A stretch of DNA of 64,000 nucleotides from assembly GCF_007827595.1 (NCBI RefSeq), contig NZ_VISR01000001.1, forward strand, positions 434,001-498,000. The letters run 5' to 3'. The stretch's first letter is position 1; every line of letters begins with the position of its first letter. Shown here one piece after another: positions 8,011 through 18,437 of this stretch. The position numbers were made by a program, and so were the translations under genes. The notes below the pieces were generated by a model. The model saw only the letters and a list, made by a program, of their open reading frames with translations, was not told the DNA's origin and made no database searches. The stretch is from Streptomyces sp. BK340. Its GTDB lineage: Bacteria; Actinomycetota; Actinomycetes; Streptomycetales; Streptomycetaceae.

Positions 8011-9807
8011 TTGCGCGAGTTCAGCCTTCCGGCTTTGTACGAGGTCCCTGCGGACGGCAATCTGACCGACATCGTCCGCAGAAACGCCGCGCAGCATCCC
8101 GACGTCGCCGTCATCGCCCGCAAGGTGGGAGGCGCCTGGCAGGACGTGACGGCCACGGAGTTCCTGGCCGAGGTGCGCTCCGCCGCCAAGGGCCTCATCG
8201 CCTCCGGTGTGCAGCCGGGCGACCGGGTCGGCCTGATGTCCAGGACGCGGTACGAGTGGACGCTCCTCGACTTCGCGATCTGGAGCGCGGGCGCGGTCAC
8301 CGTGCCGGTGTACGAGACCAGCTCGCCGGAGCAGGTGCAGTGGATCCTCTCCGACTCGGGCGCGACCGCCTGCATCGTGGAGCTGGACGGCCACGCGGCC
8401 GCCGTCGACTCGGTGCGCGACACCCTGCCCGCCCTCAAGCACGTCTGGCAGATCGAGGCCGGCGGCCTGGAGGAGCTGGGCCGGCTCGGGCAGGACGTCT
8501 CCGACGCGACCGTGGAGGAGCGCAGCTCGCTCGCCAAGGCCGACGACCCGGCGACCATCGTCTACACGAGCGGTACGACCGGTCGCCCCAAGGGCTGTGT
8601 CCTCACCCACCGCAGCTTCTTCGCCGAGTGCGGCAACATCGTGGAGCGGCTGCGCCCCCTGTTCCGCACCGGTGAGTGCTCGGTCCTCCTCTTCCTCCCG
8701 CTCGCGCACGTCTTCGGCCGGCTGGTGCAGATCGCGCCGATGATGGCGCCGATCAAGCTGGGCTGCGTCCCGGACATCAAGCACCTCACCGACGAGCTGG
8801 CCGCCTTCCGGCCGACGCTGATCCTCGGTGTCCCGCGCGTCTTCGAGAAGGTGTACAACTCCGCGCGCGCCAAGGCGCAGGCGGACGGCAAGGGCGCGAT
8901 CTTCGACAAGGCCGCGGACACCGCGATCGCCTACAGCAAGGCGCAGGACACCCCGTCGGGCCCGTCCGTCGGCCTGAAGATCAAGCACAAGGTCTTCGAC
9001 AAGCTGGTCTACAGCAAGCTGCGCGCGGTCCTCGGCGGCCGGGGCGAGTACGCGATCTCCGGCGGTGCCCCGCTGGGCGAGCGGCTCGGTCACTTCTTCC
9101 GCGGCATCGGCTTCACGGTGCTGGAGGGCTACGGTCTGACCGAGTCCTGCGCGGCGACCGCGTTCAACCCCTGGGACCGGCAGAAGATCGGCACGGTCGG
9201 CCAGCCGCTGCCCGGCTCGGTGGTCCGGATAGCTGACGACGGCGAGGTGCTGCTGCACGGCGAGCACCTGTTCAAGGAGTACTGGAACAACCCGGGCGCG
9301 ACCGCGGAAGCGCTCGCCGACGGCTGGTTCCACACCGGTGACATCGGCACCCTCGACGAGGACGGCTACCTCAGGATCACCGGCCGCAAGAAGGAGATCA
9401 TCGTCACCGCGGGCGGCAAGAACGTGGCCCCGGCCGTGATCGAGGACCGCATCCGCGCCCACGCGCTGGTCGCGGAGTGCATGGTGGTGGGCGACGGGCG
9501 GCCGTTCGTGGGCGCGCTGGTCACCATCGACGACGAGTTCCTCGGCCGTTGGGCCGCCGAGCACGGCAAGCCGGCGGGCTCCACCGCGGCGTCGCTGCGC
9601 GAGGACCCGGATCTGCTGGCGGCGATCCAGGCCGCGGTCGACGACGGCAACGCCGCGGTGTCGAAGGCGGAATCGGTGCGGAAGTTCCGCATTCTGTCCT
9701 CCCAGTTCACGGAGGAGTCGGGCCACCTCACCCCGTCGCTGAAGCTCAAGCGGAACGTGGTGGCGAAGGACTACTCGGACGAGATCGAGGCGATCTACGC
9801 GAAGTAG
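8011..9807 (+). CDS. fadD: long-chain fatty-acid--CoA ligase (AMP-forming)
   Basis: 598 aa. The TTG start at 8011 is preceded by GAGGAG. It activates long-chain fatty acids to acyl-CoA through an acyl-adenylate. ANL-superfamily motifs: A3 TIVYTSGTTGRPKGCVLTH, A5 VLEGYGLTESCAATAFN, A7/A8 GWFHTGDIGTLDEDGYLRITGRKKEIIV, and the A10 lysine in SLKLKRNVVAKDYSDEIE. Length and the linker match the 600-aa FadD15-like class. The fatty-acid role fits the adjoining cholesterol oxidase gene only loosely, as the two converge. The 5' leader is long (over 200 bp to the next gene) and contains an inverted repeat. Confidence 0.93.
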   Translation: MREFSLPALYEVPADGNLTDIVRRNAAQHPDVAVIARKVGGAWQDVTATEFLAEVRSAAKGLIASGVQPGDRVGLMSRTRYEWTLLDFAIWSAGAVTVPVYETSSPEQVQWILSDSGATACIVELDGHAAAVDSVRDTLPALKHVWQIEAGGLEELGRLGQDVSDATVEERSSLAKADDPATIVYTSGTTGRPKGCVLTHRSFFAECGNIVERLRPLFRTGECSVLLFLPLAHVFGRLVQIAPMMAPIKLGCVPDIKHLTDELAAFRPTLILGVPRVFEKVYNSARAKAQADGKGAIFDKAADTAIAYSKAQDTPSGPSVGLKIKHKVFDKLVYSKLRAVLGGRGEYAISGGAPLGERLGHFFRGIGFTVLEGYGLTESCAATAFNPWDRQKIGTVGQPLPGSVVRIADDGEVLLHGEHLFKEYWNNPGATAEALADGWFHTGDIGTLDEDGYLRITGRKKEIIVTAGGKNVAPAVIEDRIRAHALVAECMVVGDGRPFVGALVTIDDEFLGRWAAEHGKPAGSTAASLREDPDLLAAIQAAVDDGNAAVSKAESVRKFRILSSQFTEESGHLTPSLKLKRNVVAKDYSDEIEAIYAK

Positions 9808-9826
9808 TACGCCTGCCGGAAGAGCG

Positions 9827-12671
<2,845 letters not shown>

Positions 12672-12767
12672 CGTCGCCGACCCTACCGGGCGCGCTTCGT
12701 GGCACACACACAGGCGGGCAGGGGATCATGGGTCCGGACCGGGGCCGGTGTACGAACAGGGGTGCGG

Positions 12768-13985
12768 GTGAGCGGGAAGATAGCGGGACTGCTGGCGACT
12801 TGGTGCGCCACCCGGCTGGCGCTGCTCCTCTTCGTCTTCGGGGTCTACGTGTTCCCGGGCCCGGACGTCACCTCCGACGTGTCGGTGATCTACCAGGGCT
12901 GGTACGAGGTACTGCGCCAAGGAACGTTTCCGCTGGCCGATGTGACCTGGCAGTACCCGCCCGCCGCCGCGCTCGCGATCCTCTCCCCCGCCGCCCTGCC
13001 GTCCCTGAGCTACCCGCACGCCTTCTTCGTGCTGGTGTGCCTGGCCGACCTGGCCGGGCTGGCCCTGCTGGTGCACGCGGGCCGGCGGCCCGGCCGCTCG
13101 CTGCGCGGGGCGTGGACCTGGGTGGCGGGTGTGCCCCTGCTCGGCCCGACGGTGTACGCCCGCTACGACCTGATGGTGACCGTGGTGGCCGTGGCGGCCC
13201 TGCTCGCGGGGGTCCGGCACCCGCGGGTGATGGGCGCGCTGGTGGGTTTCGGGGCGCTGCTGAAGGTGTGGCCGGCGCTGCTCCTGGTGGGCGCCACCCG
13301 GCTGCGGGCGTGGATGTCGGCCGCGGTGACCGCGTGCGGCGTCGCGACCCTGTTCGCGGTGTCCATGCCGGGCGCCTTCGCCTTCCTCACCTTCCAGCGG
13401 GACCGGGGCACCGAGGTGGAGTCACTGGGCAGCCTGGTCTTCCACGTGGCCCGGCACCACGGCTGGCAGGGGCAGGTGATGCTGAACTACGGGTCGATCG
13501 AGTTCGTCGGCCCGTACGTCGGGCTGGTCAGCAATGTCGCGATGGCACTGAGCGGGGCGGCGGTCGGCTGGCTGGTGCTGTGGCGGCGACGGGCGTCCCG
13601 GTTCGAGGCGCACACGCTCGCGGACGCGGCCCTCACGGCGGTGCTGCTGTTCACGGTCACCAGCCGGGTGATCAGCCCGCAGTACCTGGTGTGGCTGATC
13701 GGGCTGGCCGCCGTGTGCCTGTGCTCCCGGGCGAGCCGCATGGGCGTCCCCGCCCTGATGGTCCTCGCCGCGACCTTCCTGACGGTCCTCGAGTTCCCGA
13801 TCGGCTTCGTGCACGTGGTCGTGAGCGACACGTACGGCGTCACGCTGCTGGTCCTGCGCAACGGCCTGCTCGTCGCCGCCGCGCTCATGGCGGCCCGCCG
13901 GCTGTGGCGCTCCACCGTCCCCGTGGACACCGCGACACCGCCGGCGCCTCAGCCGGCTCCCGCGAGGGAGACCTCGGCCTCCTGA
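12768..13985 (+). CDS. GT87/DUF2029-like polytopic membrane glycosyltransferase
   Basis: 405 aa from GTG 12768 (GTG 12762 is an alternative). About ten hydrophobic segments are evident. The first periplasmic loop has PGPDVTSDVSVIYQGWYEVL followed by GTFPLADVTWQYPPAAAL, the pattern of polyprenol-phosphate-mannose-dependent GT-C enzymes with an acidic residue in loop 1. The segment FGALLKVWPALLLVGATRL is also typical of GT87. It is divergent from the GT4 gene, only about 100 bp away, so the two probably share control and a mannolipid or cell-wall glycan pathway. The 3' end overlaps a MATE-like remnant on the other strand. Confidence 0.78.
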   Translation: MSGKIAGLLATWCATRLALLLFVFGVYVFPGPDVTSDVSVIYQGWYEVLRQGTFPLADVTWQYPPAAALAILSPAALPSLSYPHAFFVLVCLADLAGLALLVHAGRRPGRSLRGAWTWVAGVPLLGPTVYARYDLMVTVVAVAALLAGVRHPRVMGALVGFGALLKVWPALLLVGATRLRAWMSAAVTACGVATLFAVSMPGAFAFLTFQRDRGTEVESLGSLVFHVARHHGWQGQVMLNYGSIEFVGPYVGLVSNVAMALSGAAVGWLVLWRRRASRFEAHTLADAALTAVLLFTVTSRVISPQYLVWLIGLAAVCLCSRASRMGVPALMVLAATFLTVLEFPIGFVHVVVSDTYGVTLLVLRNGLLVAAALMAARRLWRSTVPVDTATPPAPQPAPARETSAS

Positions 13986-14127
13986 CGGCGGGCCCGCCGG
14001 AACACCGCCACCGCCCCGCACCGCGCGGCCATCGCGAGCGCCATGGCCGGGCCGACTCCGGGCAGGCCGAGCCCGGAGAGCAGGTACACCAGGGGCAGCT
14101 GGACGGCGGCGCCGAGTTGAACTACCT
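13949..14127 (-). pseudogene. C-terminal stub of a MATE-like transporter
   Basis: About 58 codons on the minus strand read VVQLGAAVQLPLVYLLSGLG, LPGVGPAMALAMAARCGAVA, then VFRRARRQEA and a stop at 13949. Two short hydrophobic helices ending in a basic tail resemble the extreme C-terminus of MATE/DinF exporters. The frame loses similarity at about 14127, exactly where the padR promoter begins, so the rest of the transporter gene is gone. The family call rests on pattern only. It could also be the end of another multidrug exporter, or a chance open frame. Confidence 0.4.
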
Positions 14128-14137
14128 CGTTTAGATG

Positions 14138-14154
14138 TAGCTCGATAAGAGCTA
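14138..14154 (+). promoter_or_regulatory. candidate PadR operator
   Basis: A perfect inverted repeat, TAGCTC-GATAA-GAGCTA, extended to a near-palindrome ATG...CAT at 14135-14158. It sits 34 bp before the padR start in an AT-rich stretch. PadR regulators bind ATGT...ACAT-type palindromes, often in their own promoter, so autoregulation is likely. Confidence 0.55.
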
Positions 14155-14191
14155 GCATGAGTCCCACGCCCGCTGCAAAGGAGGACTTCTC

Positions 14192-14722
14192 GTGCTGGAG
14201 CTGTCGATCCTGGGGTTCCTCGCCGAGGAACCCCTGCACGGCTACGAGCTGAAGGAGCGCATCAAGGCGCTGAGCGGGCACGTCCGGCCGGTCAGCGACG
14301 GTGCCCTCTACCCGGCCATCAACCGGCTGGTCGCCGCGGGCAAGCTCGACCAGCGCACCGAGGAGGGCACGAGCGCCGCCCCGCGCCGGGTGCTGTCCCT
14401 GACCGGGAAGGGCCGCGCGGACCTGCTGGAGCGGCTGCGCACCCCCAAGCAGGCCGAGATCACCGACCAGGTCCGCTTCAACACCGTCCTCGCCTTCCTG
14501 CGGCACCTGGACGACCCGGCGGAGCAGGCCGCGGTGCTGCGCCGCCGCCTGGACTTCCTGGAGACCCCCGCGAGCTTCTTCCACCGGGACGGGGAGCCGG
14601 TGCGCGCGGAGGAGGCGGGCGACCTGTTCCGGCAGGGGATGCTGCGGGTCGCCCGGGCCACCGGCAAGGCCGAGCGGGAGTGGCTGCGCGAGGCGGTCGA
14701 GGTGCTCGGTCAGCGCAGCTGA
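14192..14722 (+). CDS. PadR-family transcriptional regulator
   Basis: 176 aa. The GTG start at 14192 follows AAAGGAGG. The winged-helix N-terminus is unmistakable: LSILGFLAEEPLHGYELKERI, VSDGALYPAINRLVAAGKLD, and the wing SAAPRRVLSLTGKGRADLL. The C-terminal half (about residues 95-176) is the helical dimerisation domain of the longer PadR subfamily (Vir_act_alpha_C type). PadR proteins usually repress multidrug exporters in response to small ligands. The adjoining transporter remnant suggests that its former target was lost. It overlaps the convergent lipoprotein gene by 13 bp. Confidence 0.9.
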   Translation: MLELSILGFLAEEPLHGYELKERIKALSGHVRPVSDGALYPAINRLVAAGKLDQRTEEGTSAAPRRVLSLTGKGRADLLERLRTPKQAEITDQVRFNTVLAFLRHLDDPAEQAAVLRRRLDFLETPASFFHRDGEPVRAEEAGDLFRQGMLRVARATGKAEREWLREAVEVLGQRS

Positions 14723-15903
14723 GCGCGCACGTACCGGCGCCACTCGGCGGTGAACGCCTCGGGCGTGGCCCCGAGCACCTTCTTCAGCGCCGCCTCGACC
14801 GCGCCCGCCCGCGCCCGGTGGGCGCCGACGGCCCGGTAGAAGGCGCCGAGCCGGTCCGCGCCCCAGTGCCCGGCGATCATCCGGCAGGCGAGCCAGCCGC
14901 TCTCGTAGGACTGCGCGAGGCGGGCGGGGTCGGTGCTGAAGCGGAAGTCCCTGTCGGCGGGGAGGCTCGCGGGCACCTTGCCGTCCTGGACCGCGCGGGC
15001 CAGCTCCGGTGCGGCCTGGGCGGGCGTGCGGCCGGTGCCGAGGTAGCCGATCCAGTCGGCGTACCCCTCGGAGAGCCACAGCGGGGTGGCGGCGTCGGTG
15101 TGCGCGCGGGTGGCCACATGGGTGGTCTCGTGGGTGAGCACGACCTGCTTGCCGAGGCTGCCCAGCATCACGTACGCCTCCGGGTTGACGACCACCCGGT
15201 CCGCGGGCGCCCTGCCCGCCCCGCCCACCTCGCCGGTGGTGACGGCGGCGATGCCCCGGTAGTCGGCGGCGGGCGAGCCGAGCAGCCCCGCCATGCCCTC
15301 CAGCGTGCGCGGGACGAGGACGACGACCCGGCGGGTCCAGTCGGTGCCCCACGCGCGGGAGACGGCCGGGACCGCGCGGTCGGCGAGCCTGGCGTAGGCG
15401 CGCAGGTCGCCGGCGCTCTGACCGGCGCCCAGCACCAGGCTGTGCGCACCCTTGACGGTGGTCACCGTGCCCTGGTCCCACAGCTGCTGCCCGGCCTTGC
15501 GCGCCGGCTTGTCGGCGGTCACGTACCACTTGCCGTCGGCGGTGCGGCTGAGCGCGAGGGTGCGGCGGACGCTGACCGGGGCGCGGTCGTAGCCGGAGAT
15601 CCGGTAGCGCAGCTCGGCGTCGGCGGTGGCACCCGGGCCGTCACCGTGCACGGCGGTCACCCGGTAGGTCCAGGAGGCCAGCGGAAGCGCGCGCAGGCGG
15701 ACGAACCCGGTCCGGGTGCCCGTCGTGCCGTACGCGGCCTCGTCGTGCCCGAGCAGGGCCGTGGAGCGCCGGTCGAGCACCTGCTGCACCTCGGCCGTGG
15801 CCGGATCGGCCGCGGTCCGCCCGCCGCATCCGGCGAGGGGCGCCGCGAGCAGCAGACAGAGTCCCGCCGCAGCGGCACGCCACACCCTTCCACGACCGGC
15901 CAT
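14710..15903 (-). CDS. lipoprotein with HExxH metallopeptidase-like domain
   Basis: 397 aa. The N-terminus is a lipoprotein signal with lipobox LAGC (Cys about residue 26). Residues 30-160 hold a SnoaL/NTF2-like or similar beta-rich region (TWTYRVTAV, WYVTADKPA). The C-terminal part has LTHETTHVA, an HExxH zinc site, then LWLSEGYADWIGY with a downstream Glu as in gluzincins, and SYESGWLACRMIAGHWGADRL as in M1/M61-like tails. It would be an extracytoplasmic membrane-anchored zinc peptidase. The substrate is unknown. A catalytic role is inferred from the three zinc-ligand motifs. Confidence 0.75.
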   Translation of the reverse strand: MAGRGRVWRAAAAGLCLLLAAPLAGCGGRTAADPATAEVQQVLDRRSTALLGHDEAAYGTTGTRTGFVRLRALPLASWTYRVTAVHGDGPGATADAELRYRISGYDRAPVSVRRTLALSRTADGKWYVTADKPARKAGQQLWDQGTVTTVKGAHSLVLGAGQSAGDLRAYARLADRAVPAVSRAWGTDWTRRVVVLVPRTLEGMAGLLGSPAADYRGIAAVTTGEVGGAGRAPADRVVVNPEAYVMLGSLGKQVVLTHETTHVATRAHTDAATPLWLSEGYADWIGYLGTGRTPAQAAPELARAVQDGKVPASLPADRDFRFSTDPARLAQSYESGWLACRMIAGHWGADRLGAFYRAVGAHRARAGAVEAALKKVLGATPEAFTAEWRRYVRAQLR

Positions 15904-15931
15904 TTCCCGATCGTACGGTGCGCGCGGGAGG

Positions 15932-16954
15932 TCAGGGACGGGTGACCGAGGAGATCGGCATCATGCCGACCGGGTCGTAGCGCACCGGCGCGCCCGGGTA
16001 GGGGGCGTGGATGACCCGGCCGTTGCCGACGTACATCGCCACATGGCTGGCGTCGGAGCGGTAGACGACCAGATCGCCGGGGCGCGCCTGCGAGAGCGGG
16101 ATCTGCCGGCCGGCGTACCGCTGCTCCTGGGAGGTGCGCGGCAGGTGGATGCCGGCGTGCCCGTACGACCACTGCATCAGGCCCGAGCAGTCGAAGCCGG
16201 AAGGGCCGGTCGCGCCCCACACGTAGGGGCGGCCGAGGGCGGAGCGGGCGGCGGCGACGGCGGCGGCCGCGCGGGCGTCGGGGGCGACGACGCCGGACAG
16301 GTCGGGCAGGTCGACGCGGTCGGAGCCGTCGGAGCGGGAGGCCCGGTCGTAGGCGGCCCGCTCGGCGGCGGGCAGGGAGTTGAGCAGCTGCCGGGCCCTG
16401 GCGAGCTTCTTCTCCACGGTCCGCTTGTGCGTGGCGACCGCCCTGCGGCTCTGCTCCAGCGCGGCGAGCTTCCCGGCGGCCTCGGCTCGCTCCTGGGTCA
16501 GCTCACGCATCGCCGCGCTCAACTCGCGCAGCCGGTCCTCCTGCTGGGCGCCGATGCGGTCGAGGGTGGCCGCCTTGTCCAGGTAGTCGTCGGGGTCGTC
16601 GGAGAAGAGCAGCGCGACGGCCGGGTCGATGCCGCCGGCGCGGTACTGGGCGCCGGCCAGCGAACCGAGCCGCTCGCGCATGGTGTTGATGCGCTGCTGC
16701 TGCCGGGCGATGTGGTCCTGGGCGTCCCGGACCTCCCGGCGCAGCACGTCGGCGCGCTCGTCGGCCTTGTCGTAGGCCTGGGTCGCCCTCTCGGCCTCCT
16801 CGTAGAGGCGGTCCACCTCGGCACGGGTGTCCCCGTGCGGCGCCGCTTGGGCGGGTACGCCGCCGAGCGCGGCGGCCGCGGCCGACAACACGCACAGGGC
16901 GACGCCGGCGCCCCGGTTGAACCCGGACAGTGCAAGGCGGCGATGGGACCCCAC
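15932..16954 (-). CDS. secreted NlpC/P60 (C40) peptidoglycan hydrolase
   Basis: 340 aa. The GTG start at 16954 is followed by a signal peptide cleaved near AQAAPHG. Residues 40-190 are a long coiled coil (RAEVDRLYEEAERATQAYDK and onwards), the self-inhibitory domain type seen in RipA-like endopeptidases. The C-terminal NlpC/P60 domain has the catalytic Cys in SGFDCSGLMQWSY, His in ASHVAMYVGNG and a third polar/His residue in VIHAPYPG. It cleaves peptide stems (D-iGlu-DAP type) of peptidoglycan. It is a paralogue of the next gene upstream, with the same domain order. Confidence 0.92.
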   Translation of the reverse strand: MGSHRRLALSGFNRGAGVALCVLSAAAAALGGVPAQAAPHGDTRAEVDRLYEEAERATQAYDKADERADVLRREVRDAQDHIARQQQRINTMRERLGSLAGAQYRAGGIDPAVALLFSDDPDDYLDKAATLDRIGAQQEDRLRELSAAMRELTQERAEAAGKLAALEQSRRAVATHKRTVEKKLARARQLLNSLPAAERAAYDRASRSDGSDRVDLPDLSGVVAPDARAAAAVAAARSALGRPYVWGATGPSGFDCSGLMQWSYGHAGIHLPRTSQEQRYAGRQIPLSQARPGDLVVYRSDASHVAMYVGNGRVIHAPYPGAPVRYDPVGMMPISSVTRP

Positions 16955-16985
16955 GGCAGTCCTTCTGCTGGCGGACGAGGACAGC

Positions 16986-17026
16986 TTCCCCGGCGCGGGG
17001 GACGGGGAGGCCCCTGCGCCGGGGAA
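16986..17026 (-). other. leader hairpin upstream of the first NlpC/P60 gene
   Basis: Arms TTCCCCGGCGC (16986-16996) and GCGCCGGGGAA (17016-17026), 11 bp perfect with a 19-nt loop. In the transcript of the 15932-16954 gene it would lie about 30-70 nt before the start codon. It may be a regulatory leader structure or part of a terminator pair with the hairpin at 17091. Confidence 0.5.
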
Positions 17027-17090
17027 TCGCGGCAGACAGTAGCCGTGCGGAAGGACCCCGCCGAACGCCGTCGGGCGGCGCGCAAACGCG

Positions 17091-17126
17091 ACGTCCCGCC
17101 CCTGACGCAGGTCATGGGCGGGACGT
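17091..17126 (-). terminator. hairpin terminator after the second NlpC/P60 gene
   Basis: Arms ACGTCCCGCCC and GGGCGGGACGT enclose a 14-nt loop. It lies 64 bp downstream of the stop at 17191 on the minus strand and would separate the two hydrolase genes. Confidence 0.75.
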
Positions 17127-17190
17127 GGAGTCAGTCTCGGTTCACCGGATTCGCCCGTTCGGGCGCCACCGAGTCAGCGTCGCGAAGTTG

Positions 17191-18225
17191 TCAGACCCGG
17201 ACGCCGAACTGGAACGGCATGTTGCCGATGGCCTCGTAGCGGACCACGGCGCCGGTGTGCGGGGCGTGCAGCACCTGGCCGTTGCCGGCGTAGAGGCCGA
17301 CGTGGTGCAGGTCGCCGTAGAAGAACACCAGGTCGCCGACCTTGAGGTCGCTCTGGCTGGAGATCCGGGTGCCGATGTTCGCCTGCGCCTCGGAGGTGCG
17401 CGGTATGGAGACGCCGGCCTGGGCATAGGCCCAGGAGGTCAGGCCCGAGCAGTCGAACGAGGAGGGGCCGGAGGCGCCGTAGACGTACGGCGTACCGATC
17501 TTGCTCTGGGCGGCGGAGAACGCGGCCGAGGCGCGGTTGGAGGCGGGCGGGGCGTCGCCGAGGTCCACCCGCTCGGTGGAGGAGCGGTTGGCCCGCGCCT
17601 GCTCGGCGGCGAGCGCGGCCTTCTCCTTGGCGGTCAGGGTGTTGAGCAGCTTCTGCGCCTCGGCGAGCTTGCCCTGGACTTCCTGCTTCTTGTTGCCCAG
17701 CTCGGTGCGGGTGGCGGCGAGGTCCTTGAGCTTATCGGTGGCCTCGGCGCGCTCCTGGGCGAGTTCGCGCTGTTTGTCCTGAATCTTCTTCAGGGCCTCG
17801 ACCTGCTGGCTGCTCAACTGGTCGAGCGTGGAGGCCTTGTCGAGGAAGTCGTCCGGGTTGGAGGACAGGAAGAGCTGGACCGAGGAATCTATGCCACCGG
17901 AGCGGTACTGGGCGGTCGCCAGCGAACCCAGGCCGTCGCGGAGCTTGTTGAGCTCCTGCTGGCCGCGGGCCACGTTGTCCTGGATGGTGGAGATTTCCTT
18001 CTGCAGCTTCTGCTGCTTCTCCTTGGCCCCGTTGTACTTCTCGGTGGCCTGCTCAGCCTGCTCGTAGAGCTTGTCGACCTTTGCCTTGACCTCGTCCTTG
18101 CCGAGCTTCTCGCTCGGCGCGGCATTGGCGGCGTTCGCGCTGAGCGCGACGGCAGCGGCGGCTGCGGTGGTCAGCACGGTGACACGCGTGCGGCTCGGCT
18201 GCTTGGGTCGACGATGGGACGCCAC
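17191..18225 (-). CDS. secreted NlpC/P60 (C40) peptidoglycan hydrolase, paralogue
   Basis: 344 aa. The GTG start at 18225 has AAGGAG ten bases upstream. The signal peptide ends near ANAAPSE. A Lys/Gln-rich coiled coil covers about residues 45-200 (KAKVDKLYEQAEQATEKYNG). The catalytic domain has SSFDCSGLTSWAYAQAG (Cys), LHHVGLYAGNG (His) and VLHAPHTG. Domain order and many positions match the neighbour at 15932-16954, pointing to a tandem duplication. Each copy has its own hairpin and upstream region. The 210-bp region upstream has no riboswitch that I can recognise. Confidence 0.92.
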   Translation of the reverse strand: MASHRRPKQPSRTRVTVLTTAAAAAVALSANAANAAPSEKLGKDEVKAKVDKLYEQAEQATEKYNGAKEKQQKLQKEISTIQDNVARGQQELNKLRDGLGSLATAQYRSGGIDSSVQLFLSSNPDDFLDKASTLDQLSSQQVEALKKIQDKQRELAQERAEATDKLKDLAATRTELGNKKQEVQGKLAEAQKLLNTLTAKEKAALAAEQARANRSSTERVDLGDAPPASNRASAAFSAAQSKIGTPYVYGASGPSSFDCSGLTSWAYAQAGVSIPRTSEAQANIGTRISSQSDLKVGDLVFFYGDLHHVGLYAGNGQVLHAPHTGAVVRYEAIGNMPFQFGVRV

Positions 18226-18437
18226 GGAGGACGAACTCCTTCTTGTGAGTGATCACCCGTTCGGAGGTTCGAGCCCAGACCCTAGTGACCCAGCTGTGAT
18301 CAGTTCAAATCCTCGCGGCAAAAAACCCTGTGACGCAATGCATTCTTTGCACATAACTCACGTGCAGTGAGGCGCGATTGACCCTACGTGGCGTGAGAGT
18401 CGGGCCAATTCGGGCATTGCATATGTGCGTTGGACCT

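Noticed and set aside
18226..18437. Possible ydaO/c-di-AMP riboswitch, or tRNA-like GGTTCGAGCCC, upstream of the second NlpC/P60 gene
   Set aside because: The conserved ydaO blocks are not present in order, and the TTCGA string has no matching T-stem or cloverleaf around it.
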